From Cristatella mucedo (taxonomy: Eukaryota; Bryozoa; Phylactolaemata; Cristatellidae): a DNA stretch of 64,000 bases. Location: assembly GCA_009760855.2 (NCBI GenBank), contig WPIO01000009.1:8056501-8120500 (forward strand), read 5' to 3'. A model generated the notes under the pieces. That model saw only the letters and a program-made list of their open reading frames with translations. It did no database searches and had not been told where the DNA came from. The position numbers and the translations under genes were made by a program. Of the stretch, positions 23,548 to 36,700 are shown one piece after another. Within the stretch, counting starts at the first letter, position 1, and each line of letters opens with the position of its first letter.

Positions 23548-25480
23548 CATGCCAGTGCCGCAGGATCCATTTGCAATCGCAGGTATCGCGATCACTGGCC
23601 TGCTGCTTTGTCAGAGCAGCGCCGTTTGCGGTCCAGGCGCTTTTGGTATTACCATCGGGCAAAAGAGAAATTGTGAATGCTTTTAGAACAAAACCAGCGA
23701 TGTAGACTCAGAATGCAGCTGACGAGTGTGGAAGGAGGTTTGTGCGAAAATGCCATGACCCAGCTAAAAGTCACACCCAGTAGGATGTAGAGGCTGTCGG
23801 CTGCGTTTGCACGAGTGCGTTTCCCGCGCAACGGGCAATTTTGCGAACGTGCCTCCTATAGTAAATATGGATATTTCATCTGGTGGATAGCTCCTTGTCC
23901 TCTATGAATCTTAGTCTTATCTTAGTCGTGTTCAAGCTTAGGGTTTCGGTGACCTCTCCGTCTTTACATGGTTGGCTTCTGTTTATGTTTTGACCTAATT
24001 CCAGTATCATTTTCAAAATAAAATAAGTGTTATTAGATATTTTTACACCTGCTGAAGTAGGTGCGCATGTATCAACAGGAGTAAGCGTGTGATGCTTATC
24101 GCAAGCTCTTCGTTAGCCGTGAGAAGATTACGTTAAACCTCAGATTTCACAGCTATCCGTTTCTATCTTTCACTAGCAAAGGCAGCCGCAACTTGGCATC
24201 GGGAAGGCGCCACTCGAAGAGGTTCAAAAGTATAATTATCGTCTATTTTTCTCAGGGTTTCTCTTTCAAAGTGAGTGAATTATATTCAACGAAAGCTAGT
24301 GCTTTGAAAAAAAAATGAGGATTTAAGTGTGGTTCTTGCATTGAAATTTATCTAGCGATCTTTCTCGAAATAATTGGCTGAAAAAATACGTCGATTGACG
24401 AGCGGCGTCGCATCAGCACAATCCAATGGCTCCGTGGCCTCCAGTTCATGATATGGCGACTGGAATCTAGCCAGCAACGAATCGCTTCCGTAGACAGCAT
24501 AGATAGACGCACGTGCCTTGAAGAGAAGAGTGCCGCCGCCTCCCTCGGATCGGCAGCGGCGGCGGCGGCGACCGCAGCGTCTCTTACGCAGCGTCCGTGC
24601 TTTGCAGGTGCCGACGGAAGGAGTCGACTCTGCGGATGATGTCGTTGGGTTTGTCGCTACTGCTCTCGCCATGATCCGATCTCTGTTCGTTAAGCCGCCT
24701 ACCAATTCAAGTACCGGACACGCACGGGGACATCCGCGTATCCCAGCGCTGCTTATCCCAGCGGCATTTTGCATTGTGCGCAACTCTTTCCGGCACTAAA
24801 GGCCTCCAGGATTTTCGAAAGCTCTCGCTGGCCGTGGATTGACTTTTGACGTTGAGAGCGGCGACCTATGCGGCTCCCTCATTGACAAACCTCCGTCTAC
24901 GATTTCTTTCCAATGCCGAGCAACGCTATTTAAAATTGAACGCGTCCTTCAATATCAGCGAGAAATTTGAGTACTGCAACGCTTACGTCTGGTCGATGTT
25001 AGCCTAATTAGAGTGGATTTCGGTAATTCGTCGAACCCGTAAATTGGTGCTGCTATTAGCCGTAATGACTCGACTGGGTCAAGCAGACGGCGGCCCCCCC
25101 ACCCGATTGATCTCTCGTGTGGTGCCCACATCTGTTACCCTCGTGGCCGCGCCCAGCCGAGCACCTGTTACCCCCTCGACGTGCTAGACGATGCAACCGA
25201 GTGAGTTCGAGCGGCCCGTCGTCCCTAGTGGCGTCGCCGTGGGCGGGCTGGGGCGGGCACCGATGCCCGCCGGGAACTGCTGAGACAGACCGCACGTCGC
25301 TCAGTCGTCGGGGTGGGGGAGGTGGCAAGACGTGGGTGACCCCATCTAGCGGCGCTGCTAACGACATTGCTGTGTGTGTTGCTGGTATGATGTGCAATGC
25401 AAAATGCTACTTTTCAATCAGTATGTTGTCTAACGTGCTATGCCTCTCTCTTTTTGGCTCAAAGTCTTTTAGCTTTGCCA
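23548..25480. other. Gene-free stretch
   Basis: A minus-strand frame at about 24352-24774 (ATG near 24772) and an overlapping plus-strand frame lie in a CGG-rich block around 24530-24580. Neither is recognised. From 25.05 kb on the sequence is strongly GC-rich. Confidence 0.35.
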
Positions 25481-25481
25481 C

Positions 25482-25705
25482 CAGCCAACCTCAAATCTTT
25501 TGGATACCGTGCCTTTGGTTCGTAAGCTCCGAAAGCTTGAAACTCGTCGCCGACTGATGTCGCGACATCCCCTGACTCGACTAAATTTACCAAGAAGCTA
25601 GAAGCCGATCTGTTCCTCCTCTCAACATTTACCGGGTCTTTTTTAATAAACCTCTGTTTGCTTATCCGTGCTGAAACTGTGCATGGTATCACTAACTGAT
25701 ATACT
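25482..25705 (+). mobile_element. LINE-A 3' coding and UTR fragment
   Basis: It matches LINE-A from the phrase aacctcaaatcttttggat (the LKSFGDRAF equivalent) through cgcgacatcccctgactcga and into gtgctgaaactgtgcatg. Frames are broken, and the terminal hairpin and tail are not preserved. Confidence 0.75.
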
Positions 25706-25749
25706 TCCAGAACAGCATTCGTAGAGTCGTGTTATGAAATTGTCTCTAT

Positions 25750-26640
25750 CGGTAACTCCAAAATGATGCCACCGTCAGGGACCGTCCGAGCCGCCGACCT
25801 CCGCTGATTCCTTCCCTCCGCAGCGGCGGGCATCCGTGATGGTCTGCCGCTGCCGATCAGCGGCTAGCGGCGTCTCTCGGGACCGGGTTTGCATACCTCT
25901 TTGTGAGCATGCTCGCCGCTGCGCCAGCTGGCAGACAGTCCCTGTCTGAGAGCCTGCCCAGTCGCAGCAGAGGCTGCATCTAGTCTTCGATACCCGGTTC
26001 GTTCCCTTTTTGGCGTCTAAGTTAACTTGTTGCCTCGAGTTCATCGCTGCCGGATTACTTACGAGCTACCAACTGTTGGCGTAAATCGGTGAAGTTCCAT
26101 CTGGAAACGGCGGTCGTGTGCGTTCTCGATAGGGCAACGTTCCGGTCATTGACTGCTCATCGTGACAGCTTTTCCAATCGGCAGGTCGTCGTTGTATCAC
26201 GCCCGCCAGCGGCTGCAGCTCCATCTGTTCCAGCCTAACCTCGGGCGGGCTTACGTCAATCGGCTGCTCTCTCCTCTGCCAATGAGCTTAGGGGGCGGGG
26301 CGGGGCGGATCGAAAGCCTCGCAGACCGGCGGCTGCTGAACCGCAGCCGCCGGTCGACTGTTTTTTTGGCGCTCATTTCTTTCGCCTCCACCCGTTAGAG
26401 ACCGGCTCGTACGCCCGGAACAACGACTGCCTCATCAGCTCAGTCTACGAGGTCAACCGTCGACAGAATGGCGTGACGAGTCACTGTTGCAACTGAGCAC
26501 TGCCCTGCTTCACCGGGCTGAACTGCACGGGAGTGAGCTAGCACCTGACGGTTACTAGGCGAGGGGCGGCGGCTGCGGCGCCCGACACCTTTCACTTCAG
26601 CCCAGCACCGCACTGCTGTTTCAATATTCGGCGAGCTGGT
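25750..26640. other. GC-rich block
   Basis: This interval is GC- and CpG-dense compared with its surroundings, contains ggggcggggcgg near 26291-26305, and lacks recognisable repeats or conserved coding sequence. It could be a CpG island, but no supported gene starts beside it. Confidence 0.3.
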
Positions 26641-27159
26641 CGGAACAGCATCAGTATTATCCTAGGTTATTATCTTACGTCTACACAGCGGTTCACAATT
26701 TAGGGTTCTGCAGGTCTACCGGTGAGGCCTTTCAGCTTTTTCAAAGGTTTAGCACGTAGTGTACGAGCTTGCTGCCACACGAAACATTAATGCTAGCTGC
26801 AATTTTGGTTCTAAGCGATCAACGTGGAAAACAGGGGCAGAAACGTCCGAGATCGACAGAGTAAATTCACTGGGGGGGGAAGCCGCCTCCCTTGCCTCGG
26901 GGTCATCTTAAGTTCTCGGATGGATCAGCAATCTGTCCTTCACAGTGCTTTCTGCTTGAGATAAATAAAGCAATCAGATCCCGAGTGCTCATTTCCAGCG
27001 CTGAAGCTGTACACCCTCTCGGTAATATGGCCGCCGTATCCCGCAGCATTGCGTTTGGATACTGCCGTCAAATAATGGAATATACTGACAGGTATAGTAA
27101 TGTATAACTTGTATTTGCATATACCTATGCAGAATACGCACACACAGACACAGAACAGA

Positions 27160-27399
<240 letters not shown>

Positions 27400-27797
27400 A
27401 CTAGCTGCAAAATCCGGGGCGGTAAAATGCACCAGCTCATCGTAGAGATTGAGTGAGTGGCTTTACTGCTAATCCAGCAGCCGAAGCCACTGGGGCCCCA
27501 CGGTGGCTAATCACTCGCAGGCTGCAACCGACCGATTGTTCACACTAAGTTGCTAGCCAGGGCTGGATCGACGAGCATACGTAGAATCCTTGCGGCAAAA
27601 GGGACAGCAGGTGCTTGCTTCCATTAAAAGACGTCTGCTAGAATGAGGTCAGCGAACCAGTGAAGGAGGCCAAGCATGACAGCCAGAGCAGATGCAACGA
27701 CACAATTTGATTTGCAGCCTTGCTCGCGAGGGAATAGTGGCAATGGTGCTGATGGGAGACAGCTCGTTCTAGCCGTCCGGCCCAGCTAGCCGACGTC

Positions 27798-30700
27798 CTA
27801 TAGCTTGCTCTCAACAGTCAGGGCCACGACCTCGTCCGAGGCGTCGATGACTTGGTGGTCCACGTACTGCCGGCTGTTGGTATCCGTCTTCTGGAGGAAA
27901 TATCGGTAGTTTACCATTATGCCGCACGAAGATCTAAGCCCGCGAGGCGATGTGTCGGCCAGCCAATTGAGCCGCCACATTGTCGCACCATTTCGTAAGT
28001 GGAAATTTGCTGAAAGTACGTGAGCACACAGTTAAGTCGTTAGCCTAGGATGCAGTCAAATGTCACTACCAAATGCTAACACTGGCACAAGAGCGAGCTA
28101 CCCTGCTGCCGAGGTGATAGGCATTCTGAAGTGGTAGGTAGAAAACGTCTCTCAATATAATGCCCTGTGCAGCTAGCCAAATTTGTGAGGTTAGGTTTTC
28201 ATAAAACTATAGATTAGCATCGATAGAAGTGTAACAGTACAAGTGTCTTAAACAATTATTTATTTACTGTTACTAAAGAGTAAAAGAATAGTGAACAGCC
28301 ATGTATATCGCTATGTGCTATATGGATAATTTATCAATATGCAAGGTAAAGAGTACTCTGTGAAGTTGTGAAGCATCAGTCAAAATGTGCAAGAGCAATA
28401 AAGCGTACTTGGACGGATGCTTGTCAGGATCAGTAGAAGCCTTAGATACCTGATTTCAGCACTGCAAAATAAATCTTAAAGGTAAAGTGAACAATTGCAG
28501 CTCGCTAGATGGAATTTCTAGTACAAATAAGGTAATCAGTGAAATATCATTTCTAATTTACATAATTCTAGTATGCTTACAGATTGGCACAGGAGAAAAT
28601 AGACATCTAAGAAGCTTGCTGTCCATTCGGAGAGGGATCGATAAGCCATCCTAAGGGGAGAGCAGCAAGTCAGACATCAGGAAGATACTGCATATTCAGA
28701 TTCCAATTTTCCAGATGTAGCTGAGGAGACCCAAGTAAAAAGACCACAGCGATCAGATCTGAGACCGAGGTCTCACACAAAGTCCAATACTGAGCTTCTG
28801 ACATCTAGGCTCAAAAAGTGGAACCTGTTGGATGAAATTAAGATATCAGAGAAAGCATCACCAATTTTTCAGCGGGTAAGATGGGCTGCTAAGTGTCTGC
28901 ATCAATGCGGCTGATCTATTCGAACCAATAGGAATAATCTGTCCACCGAGAGAATGAAGCATATTCAGATGCATTTCACCAGGGAAACTCTCAAGGTCGT
29001 GCTGATTTAAAAATGTATACGACAGTATCCAGATTTTGTTGAGTGCCTTGAAGTAGGGTGGTGAGTCATTGGAGACTTTAAAATGCTTTCATTCCTGATA
29101 GGCTTCAAAGTCGACTTCGTAAATTCTCCTTGTTTCCTTGCCTAACAAACAGCCGATACTATCACAAAAGACACTGGCAAAAGCTGACTGAGTCCTCAGA
29201 CTGAGTTCTCTGTTGTGAAGAACAGCATCAAGTGGGTGCTGCTGCAATACCATCGCGTGGTGCTGGTGTCACAACCGCACACCAAGTCAGGACGAGAAAT
29301 TTGTTATGACTCTAGAAAACGAGTCAGCAGCTTTCAAGTACCTCCAACGTGCCTTTCCACAGCCGTTGCAGGCAAAGCTCAAAAGTTAGTATCGTCGTCA
29401 GACCACAGACACAGAAGATCATAGATAGTGACGAACTCACCAAGAAGCTAAAACAAAGGAGAAAGCTACTTGGAACACCTTTTTTTCAGTAGTTTTGGGT
29501 GATAACAAAGCTGAAAACTGAGAGCAGCTGGTTCAACCTTTCCCAAAGAACTTTGCCAAAATGGGACGCAAAATCTCCCGCAAAGTCCGTTTCTCCGAAG
29601 CTTATCTTAATGAACTCAACAACAGCACGTGATCTCGCACAGAGGAGCAAGGCGAGTGCAGCTTTTACCCGGATATATATAATGGACTTTGAACTTTGCA
29701 ACCAATCACAATATAACGAATCATGACCGAGTCTATGTTTGAGGGCTTCTTTGAGAAAGTGATTCGTAGTATGGCTTACAATCTGGAACATCTTACTCAT
29801 GTTTGAGCCCTTTCAAGTGATCATTTTGGTATGACTTCAGAGTAAATACAAGGCATTTTTGAATCGTTTGCATTCTTAGTAAATGCGAGTCAAATGATGC
29901 AAATCTGTCAGTTTTCTCATCTAACGGCTACCTTGCATCAGAGCAGCCGAAGTAACTTCAGTGCACCAGAACAACCAGGTATTCTCGCCAGGTTGCTATA
30001 CACCCAAAGCAATGCTGGCTCTTCGGAGTTATTAGATCTAAATCCAGACTGAACTGTTTCCAAGGTTTGAAGTTAAATATAAGAGTTCAGCCGGTCTATC
30101 ACAACTCGTTCAAGTATCTTTGATAGAAACGGTAGAAGGAAGACCGTGCGGAATTAAGTTCTTTTAGGGCGCTATAAAATGAGTAGTACCGTTATGTTAT
30201 TATTTTACATCTTTATGCACATGTCTTCGCAAATTAAGAGCACCTTATTTCCCAATCTCATTTTTAAAGCAGAGAAAGAGCATTAATTGGTAAAAAAAAG
30301 CACTTTACACAAAATTATAGTTGGTCAAGTAAGTTTGATTTCAAAGCTCAAATACTCCGCTGGGGTTGCTACATTTAAAAAATCGACAATCGGCTGAGGC
30401 CGGTATTCGACCTACACAGGTAACCGACCTTTTCGTAAAATTCAGGCTCTGCGAAATGCACTACAGCACAAGAGCCAGCACAGAAGCTGGTGTCCTCCAT
30501 GCCAGGCCAAGCAATGGAGGTCATACAGAATCATGATCGGATGACATCCTTCCAAACGCATACATGCCAACAGTAGATGGGCTTGCTTTTGAGTTGTCAA
30601 TTAATACTTTTAAAATCTGAGCATAACGTTAGTATGCCTAGCATCAAACGACCTTATTACAAGTACGAATTTACAGCCTCAGCAGCTGGAGTCATACTGT

Positions 30701-33700
30701 GAGGATACTTAGCAGCTGAGTTTAAGTACATACATATACATACATACATACACACTATCCTGGCACCTAAAAAGTAGGGAATTATATAGTAACAGCACTG
30801 CTGGCTTTTGATTCCTAGCAATCAGCAGTCAATCATCAAATCAAAGCTAACAGAAGCTAATAAAAGTATGCACTACTACAAGCAGGAGGAAGTGGTAGGA
30901 GACACATGCCCACAGAGCATGTTCTGAGTGATAGAGTTGATGCCGGCTGACCAACACGAGTTACGAGGAAAAACTGGAACATCAAAGAGTCCATTGGACT
31001 TTGGCTATCGTTAGTTGGCTCCGGCTGCAGGCATGACTCACCTACTGCGTTGATGGCAATGCCACGCTTTTTTTCTAGATAAAGGTATCGTGCACAGAGC
31101 CTGAGCAGAGGTGCTCGAAGCAACTCCGTCAGCAGTTGGTTCTGCCGTGGCCAGCTATCCCCAGTCAGGGTCTTCTTTAGCGCTTCCAGGGTGGCTGTGG
31201 CACGCTCGTGCTCTGCCACGGACTGGACGGCCAAGACCATCCCAAGGCGGCTTAGTTCGTCAGGCTTCAGCAGGGCATGAGCGGCTCTCAGCTCCGGCTG
31301 CTTGCCTGCAACCACAACTACGATTCATTCAAAGATCCTGTGAGCCGAGCAACGACCGAACAATGGGTTGTCCGATCTCTGGCTTGGCGATTGATCCCAG
31401 GCCCATGGAAGCACTGGGGACGACTGTGACACGGGCCAAAACTGCCTTCAGAAAGCAACGACCACCTCTAACACTAACTCACTGCCCTTACAGTAACTTG
31501 CTTCGAATCAATTACCTTGGAAGCTTGTGCATGCAGCCAAGTCAACCGGCCTGCCGCCTTGGTGCATAAACGCGACACGAGAAGTCTTCTCTTTCGCATG
31601 CACAAACTACATACACTATTGCATTCCAAACATGTTTCTCAATCAACAACTCAGCCTTTGCCAACTTTCTCGGATGCATAACACGGCAAAGCCGGTTTCA
31701 GGCATCAAGCTACAAAGAGAGAAGCCACACCCAATCGATCTGCCTGGCTCTCTGTTACCTGGTGAGAATAGTAATATAATTTATTTGTAAAGCGCCCCAA
31801 GAGAACTTAATCTCTATCCATGCGCTTCACATATGCCTCCGGGCTCGAGCCCACGACCTCAGCCAGACCTTGGTCGGGGGGGGGGGGGCGAGCACCTTAA
31901 CCGCTGGACCAAACCAGGCATTGGTTATTCTGTGGGGGTCAGAAACAGAGCTGATAGATAATAAAAATAACATATGGTGATTTCAGGAAAAATCATGTAC
32001 ACCAGCTGCACAAACTGGAACTTTTGGCTGCGGCAGCACAGCCTATAATGTGTCAAAACCTATAATGTATAATAAAAGTGAGTCGGCCAAAAAAGGAGCT
32101 AGCAAATCCAGTGAGATGAGGCGGTAATACTGCGAGCGTAGATCGTCATTGCAAAATATAAGTATGGAAACGAGCTGCTGGTGAAACCGGAATGCCTCCC
32201 CCCCTCCGTGTTCGAGCCATCATTAATCAGTGCTGCTGGAGCTTCACTAATCGATGCACTTTTCTTGTTCGCAGTGACAGACGTAATTTGCATGTCGCAC
32301 ATCGGTCTAACCGACAGAGCCCGTGATTTCAAAGGCAGAATGGCAAAGCGAATCAAACCTCACACTCGATTACATGAAACAGCTACAAAGCCGGTTGCAA
32401 GCGTTTCAGTGAATGACTGTCCGTTCAATTTGGCGGAGTGTCGTGTGTCCTTCCTTCATGCCTGCTCAGGCAGCTGCTGAGACACGCTTCGCTGCCAGTT
32501 GGAGAGGCTGGCAGCAAAGCCGGAGCCAGCGAATCGAGTTCCCAGGATTGTTGAGGCGTGGCGCACATAGCAGCTTGCTAGAACTGTCCACGGCCCTTCA
32601 ATAATTGCTAAACCGTTGAGCATTCGGCTTACTCGCCAAGGGGTCTACCGCATACAGCCGAGGAAGCACATTCTAGTTCCAGTGCTCGAGCTCACTAAAG
32701 ACTTTCGAGACACCTCTCCCCATTCCACCACCTTCCATTCTGTGCATCGGCTGTGTGTGTGGCGATCGCCATGCAAGTGCTACGCGCATGTAGAAAGAAG
32801 CCACATTCGTAAAATCACAAGTAAATTCAAATAAAGAGGAAAACCCTTGCCTGAGTTCGAAAGCACAGTGCCCGGACTGATGAGAGTAAAAAAAAGCACG
32901 GTCAAGGCTGATTTAAATTGCCCCATTCCTATAGGCAGCACAAGAGCATTTGCAGCTATCACTTCCCCTTGCAGCGGCCAACAGAGGATTGCCTGCTGCA
33001 GACAGACTCACACTCACAATTCTGTGTCGCTGAGTGCAAGCACCTCACCAATGGGCTCAGACCCAGGATCTATGTTTAAATAATACTGGGAAATCCGAAG
33101 ACTGGCTGCCACACGGATCCCCACCATTAGAGCGTGTGCAAGCCAAGACGTGCTTTGAGTTTGGCTGCAGTCCTGGCATGCCAGCTTGTGGCAGATTTGA
33201 CGATGGATGGCTGGGGTCAGGCGGACCTGGTGAAATCACGGGTCGCACAACGGCTCCTGCGCGGTGCGGAAGCAAGCTGGCTGACTACACGGAAGCAAGC
33301 TCGCCAGACACTGGCTGAAGCAGAGGGGGGTTGGGTGGGTTGATAGATTCGGAGCTGGCAAGGGATCAACCCAGCTTCATCAGTAGATAGTGCAGTGACT
33401 CGTAAGTGGCCATGATTCTTTTTTTTTAGAAGCCAACCAACAAGTGCATTATTATTATTATTATTATTACCATAGCAGGTGCTGTGCCTCAGTATTTGAG
33501 GTCGGGCAAGAGGCAGTGCAATACGCACCAGGCATGTGTAGAGTAAGATTAATTTCTGATAGAAGCCAGTCTCTAAAACCCGGGATCGGCGAGAGGCTGG
33601 AGAACTGAGTGACGTGTGGCAGTTCGGCTTGAATCTCGCGCACCACCTTCTTGATCAAGTAGTTGCCCAGCTCGATGCCTTGCAGACCTGAGCAAATAAA

Positions 33701-36700
33701 ACAGAACGAATAAACGTACCGTACGCAATCAAACACAACAACCGCCGGGGTCGATGCATTTGCTGGGCTCGCCAGGGAATCGACTATTTCTTGACCACTC
33801 TCAGTAGCCGAGAGTGGAGAGGAAGTGGACAAGCGCTGCTCGCCGAGGGTTCGGGCAGCGCCTGGCACCTTTTTGAGTCGACGTTATCGAGTAGAACACG
33901 GCCGTGGAGATCATTGCTGGGTCTTCGGCAGCATGAGCCTCGGGCGAGAGTGAAGCCTGGAGGATGGGCTAGCAAGATGAAAAAGCAGAACGTCAGGACA
34001 TTCGTGTTTAAAATTATGAACTATTCTGCATCTACGAATGGGACGGTGTCGCAAAGTACTACACAGATCGCTGGCCTGGCGACGCTAACAAGATTGCTAA
34101 AGCAGCAGAATTTTAAAGAGCAGCAGACGATTCAGCAGCCTCCTTTCCACATAGCAGAGGAGGAGGAGGAGGCTGTAACAGCTTTCAAACCCGCCAAGCT
34201 GGTTTGGCCCAGTGGTCAAGGTGCACGCCCCCGACCAAGTCTCGGCCGAGGTCGTGGGCTCGAGCAGTGTGGCATACGTGAAACGCCTGAAGAGAGATTA
34301 AGTTCTCTTAGAGCACTATACAAATGAATCATATACATATATATATCCCGCTCGAAACGGACAATTAAGATATTGAGTGTTCTAGGATACAAATCGTGCA
34401 GTGACACGCGAGCAACTTACGATCGAGCTAAGATCTAGCAAAACGGGCTAAAGCTTTGAGCCTGATGAGTACAGGGAACAGTGGCTGCCAGACGCCCATC
34501 ATCTGGGCGAAGGAGACCGGGCAGCCTGAATGCCCTGAATGCTCGCAGTGCACTTTTGATGCAAATTACACCAACACACTATTCACGCCAGGTGGTCTAA
34601 CCTAGTACATGCCACCAGCAGTAGTGCAGTCACCAGAACGTCTTCAGTTTTCGGTTTTGAAAGGCACGACTCACTCCTTGGTCTCTACTTTGCAGATACA
34701 GTTATGCTTTCAATGCTTCAATTCGTGGCTTTAGGGATTACCTGAGCCTGTGCAGTTTCGCACATTTCTATGACTGTCAGTAGATGCCATTGCATTAGAA
34801 CATGCCTGCCCACTGCTATGGACTCTGTTGGGTAACTCCGAAACACATTTTTCTCTAATGTGGAACCAAAACAGCAGTTGCGCAAAGCTTATTGTGGAAA
34901 TGGCAGCTGTATCGCAGTTCGATTATGCAGGGAGACTGGCTGGTCCGGGCCTTAAAAGGCTATAGCATGAAAGACCCATACTATATGCCATGATATCTGG
35001 TTGGTCAATCCGGAACACTGCTGTCGTCTATAATGTGGAATCAAAACCGAAGTTTCACGATGCCTAATATAGAAATGCAGGCTGTATCGCAGTTCGAAAT
35101 TGCATGGCGGCCTATAGGAACTGTAGGAAGCCATTGGAAGCTGTTGCGTGAGATCGCGCACGTGTGCACTTGGACAAAACTGTTGTGGCTGAGCCCGGGG
35201 TACCGTTTTCTGTGACGTAGAATCAAAGGCAAAGTTGCTCAAAGCTTATTGAGGAAAGGAATGGTAGCTGTATCGCAGTTCTACTGCATTGGGAGGCTGG
35301 CTGGCCCGGGAATTGGAGGCCATAGCATGAGAATGCACAAGCACAATCGGTTGAAATTTGATGAGTAAACTTGACATACTGTGCTCTATCATTTGAAATT
35401 ACACCTGCACTTGCATGAAGCTTTTTGCTGAAATAGTAGCTGCATCGATGTTCTACTTACGGCTGTGTTTTGACCGGGCCATTGGAGGCCATAGCCTGAG
35501 GAGGCCCAAGCACAGTCGGCTGAAATTTGGTATTTAAAATTGATACGTTACTTTCTATCATTTGAAATCAAAACCGAAGTTGCGTGAAGCTTTATGTGAA
35601 CATGGCAGCTTTATTTCAGTTCGAACATTTTGGGCTGCCATTCGGGCCGGGCCATAGGAGGGCATAACATAAAAACACTAGCAAAATCACATGACATTCA
35701 TTTAGTGGATAAAGCTGGGACACCAGTGTTTGTCATTTCAAATCGAAACCTGCAGATGTGTACAACTTTACATGGAAATAGCAGCTTTATTTCAGTTCGA
35801 ATGCTTTAGGCTGTCAGTCGGGCCGGACCATCGGAGGCCATAGTATGTGAACGCGAAAGCTCAATTGCACGAAATCTGGTGGATAAACATGGAACACTGT
35901 TTTCTATCATTTTCAATCAAAACGCAATTTCGGAAATCTTTGTTGACATGGTAGCATTTTTGCAGTTCGAGCGTTTTGGGCTGTCATTCGGGCTGGGCCA
36001 TCGGAGCTAATAGCATGAGAACGCGAAGGCAAATCCGCATGGAATCTGGTGGGTAAACTAGGCATACTGTTCTCGATAATTTAGAGTAAAAAACCGCAGT
36101 TGGGCAAAGCATTTTGCGAAAACGTCTGCCACATCGGCGTTCAAGTGTTTTTTTAAAGGCTGGCTGGTCCAGGCCATTTGAATCCATCACGCGAGAAAGC
36201 GAAAGCTCAATTGTGCAAAATTTGGTGGGTAAACCCGTAACACCGTTCTGTATAATTTGGAATTAAATCCGAAGTTTTCTGAAGTTTATCGCTGAAATGC
36301 CAGCTGTATCACAGTGTACTTCGGTTATTTGCGCGAACCCTAATTCCACTGGGCATTCCATACAAATCCGCATCGCTCGCCCTCAGTCTCAGCACACGCA
36401 CAGTTTCACAACGTACGAAACAAAACAAAAAAAACAAAAACATGGAAACAAAAACATGGAAACGTGGAAACAGAAGAATCTTCACTCGGATGGAGCAAAA
36501 AGCTGCGTAGGAAAAGCTGCTACGTTTTTAACTTGCTTTTGAATGCAGTCACATTAGGAGGTGTCATGTCAATTGATAAACCGTTACAGGCTTTTGCATA
36601 GTGATTTGAGGCACGGTCTCCGAGATATTTCAATGTAAATTGGGGGTACAAACAAATCGGCCGGACTTGGAAAAGCTAGTGGCGCCATAGGAAGCCTCGC

